Positions 15,205 through 15,745 of a DNA stretch of 15,745 nt are shown here, in pieces. The DNA comes from Bacteroidota bacterium. Lineage in GTDB: Bacteria > Bacteroidota > Bacteroidia > Flavobacteriales > Weeksellaceae. The DNA is taken from the NCBI GenBank assembly GCA_023420435.1, contig JAEZWE010000237.1, positions 1-15,745 on the forward strand, given 5' to 3'. Under the pieces are notes generated by a model. It was not told the origin of the DNA. It searched no databases and saw only the letters and a list, made by a program, of their open reading frames with translations. The position numbers and the translations under genes were made by a program. How positions within the stretch are numbered: position 1 is the first letter of the stretch; every line of letters starts with the position of its first letter.

Positions 15205-15241
15205 ATACATGTTATCTATTACAAAGATACGTTCTTTATGA
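15205..15241. promoter_or_regulatory. Candidate OxyR operator between oxyR and catalase gene
   Basis: ATAC (15205), CTAT (15216), ATAC (15227) and ATGA (15238) occur at exact 11-base steps, as in the OxyR pattern ATAG-N7-CTAT-N7-ATAG-N7-CTAT; 11 of 16 tetrad positions agree. The site covers the oxyR -7 box and lies about 55-91 bases upstream of the predicted catalase transcription start. Confidence 0.5.
15222..15229 (-). promoter_or_regulatory. -7 box of oxyR
   Basis: On the minus strand this reads TATCTTTG, a perfect TAnnTTTG match, 21 bases before the oxyR ATG. It lies inside the candidate OxyR operator. No clear -33 TTG is seen. Confidence 0.5.
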
Positions 15242-15284
15242 TGATATTTATGAGCATTTCCTGTAAAATTAAAATTCTAAAACA

Positions 15285-15292
15285 TAAATTTG
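15285..15292 (+). promoter_or_regulatory. -7 box of the catalase gene
   Basis: TAAATTTG is a perfect TAnnTTTG match, 20 bases before the ATG at 15313. At the -33 distance only CTG (15261-15263, 21-base spacing) is present rather than TTG, as expected for an activator-dependent promoter. Confidence 0.55.
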
Positions 15293-15312
15293 TAATTCAC
15301 AAAACCCAAAAT

Positions 15313-15745
15313 ATGGATAACGAAAAGCTTAGACGACCTTCTGGAGCACCTTATTATGAACATCAGGATTCGCAAACTGTTGGAGAACGAGGTCCAGTAT
15401 TACTTCAAGATTTTATTTTACAGGAAAACCTAGCTCATTTTGTTAGGGAAAGAATTCCGGAAAGGGTTGTACATGCAAAAGGAACCGGAGCCTACGGAAA
15501 ATTTACGGTAACCCATGATATATCACAATACACCAAAGCAAAACTGTTCGCAAAAATAGGAAATTCTTGCAAAATGTTTGCGCGCTTTTCTACCGTTGGT
15601 GGGGAAAAAGGAAGTGCAGATACCGCAAGAGATCCCAGAGGTTTTGCTTTAAAATTTTACACCGAAGATGGAAATTGGGATTTGGTTGGAAACAACACAC
15701 CTGATTTTTTCATTAAAGACGCCAAAAAATTTCCGGATTTTATCC
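15313..15745 (+). CDS. katA: Catalase, haem-containing monofunctional type (3' end outside window)
   Basis: Breaks hydrogen peroxide down to water and oxygen. Only the first 144 codons lie in the window; full-length relatives have roughly 480-500 residues. Seen: the N-terminal arm, with GERGPVLLQDFILQENLAHF (24-43), the catalytic histidine in RVVHAKGTGAYG, the FARFSTVGGEKGSADTARDP segment with its conserved haem-side residues, RGFALKFYTEDGNWDLVGNN with the catalytic asparagine, and TPDFFIKD. The short N-terminus matches small-subunit catalases. Divergent from oxyR with a shared regulatory region, so induction by peroxide through OxyR is likely. The gene is open at the right edge; nothing suggests it is broken. 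Confidence 0.93.
   Translation, partial: MDNEKLRRPSGAPYYEHQDSQTVGERGPVLLQDFILQENLAHFVRERIPERVVHAKGTGAYGKFTVTHDISQYTKAKLFAKIGNSCKMFARFSTVGGEKGSADTARDPRGFALKFYTEDGNWDLVGNNTPDFFIKDAKKFPDFI

Overview
The window is AT-rich chromosomal DNA of a member of the Bacteroidota, most likely a flavobacterium of the Chryseobacterium type (Weeksellaceae). This rests on the encoded proteins (long IleRS, DksA-like protein with one cysteine, insertion-bearing LspA), signal peptides ending in 'AQ', the lack of clear Shine-Dalgarno sequences, and several promoters of the Bacteroidota form TTG-N20-TAnnTTTG. I see no tRNA, rRNA, insertion sequence, phage gene or CRISPR array.

Layout. Plus strand, about 1-10500: ileS, a TraR/DksA-family gene and lspA form one housekeeping block. 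After a 331-bp gap comes a three-gene export operon (ABC protein, HlyD-type adaptor, TolC-type outer membrane channel), then trpS. A 13-bp bidirectional terminator ends trpS and the convergent minus-strand genes. Minus strand, 15200 down to 10546: oxyR, metK, a small exported protein of unknown function, an ECF-type sigma factor with an unannotated 44-codon gene behind it, and a YjjG-like HAD phosphatase. A catalase gene, divergent from oxyR, starts at 15313 and runs off the right end.

How the genes work together. ileS, trpS and metK supply charged tRNAs and S-adenosylmethionine, lspA matures lipoproteins, and the DksA-like protein probably adjusts RNA polymerase. OxyR (both redox cysteines present) and catalase form a peroxide-defence pair sharing a 112-bp intergenic region, which holds a four-tetrad OxyR-like site overlapping the oxyR -7 box. 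The export operon would span both membranes, but no substrate gene is recognisable.

Most interesting points. (1) The export ABC protein keeps Walker A but has lost or altered nearly every other ATPase motif. (2) The metK leader can fold as a SAM-II-class riboswitch with a second stem covering the translation start. (3) IleRS carries GIHH instead of the HIGH motif, a signature linked to extreme mupirocin resistance. (4) A 21-bp perfect palindrome sits exactly over the start codon and promoter edge of the HAD gene. (5) A small basic protein gene lies between the sigma factor and HAD genes. Most core genes are ordinary for the lineage; novelty, if any, lies in the export operon and the regulatory sites.
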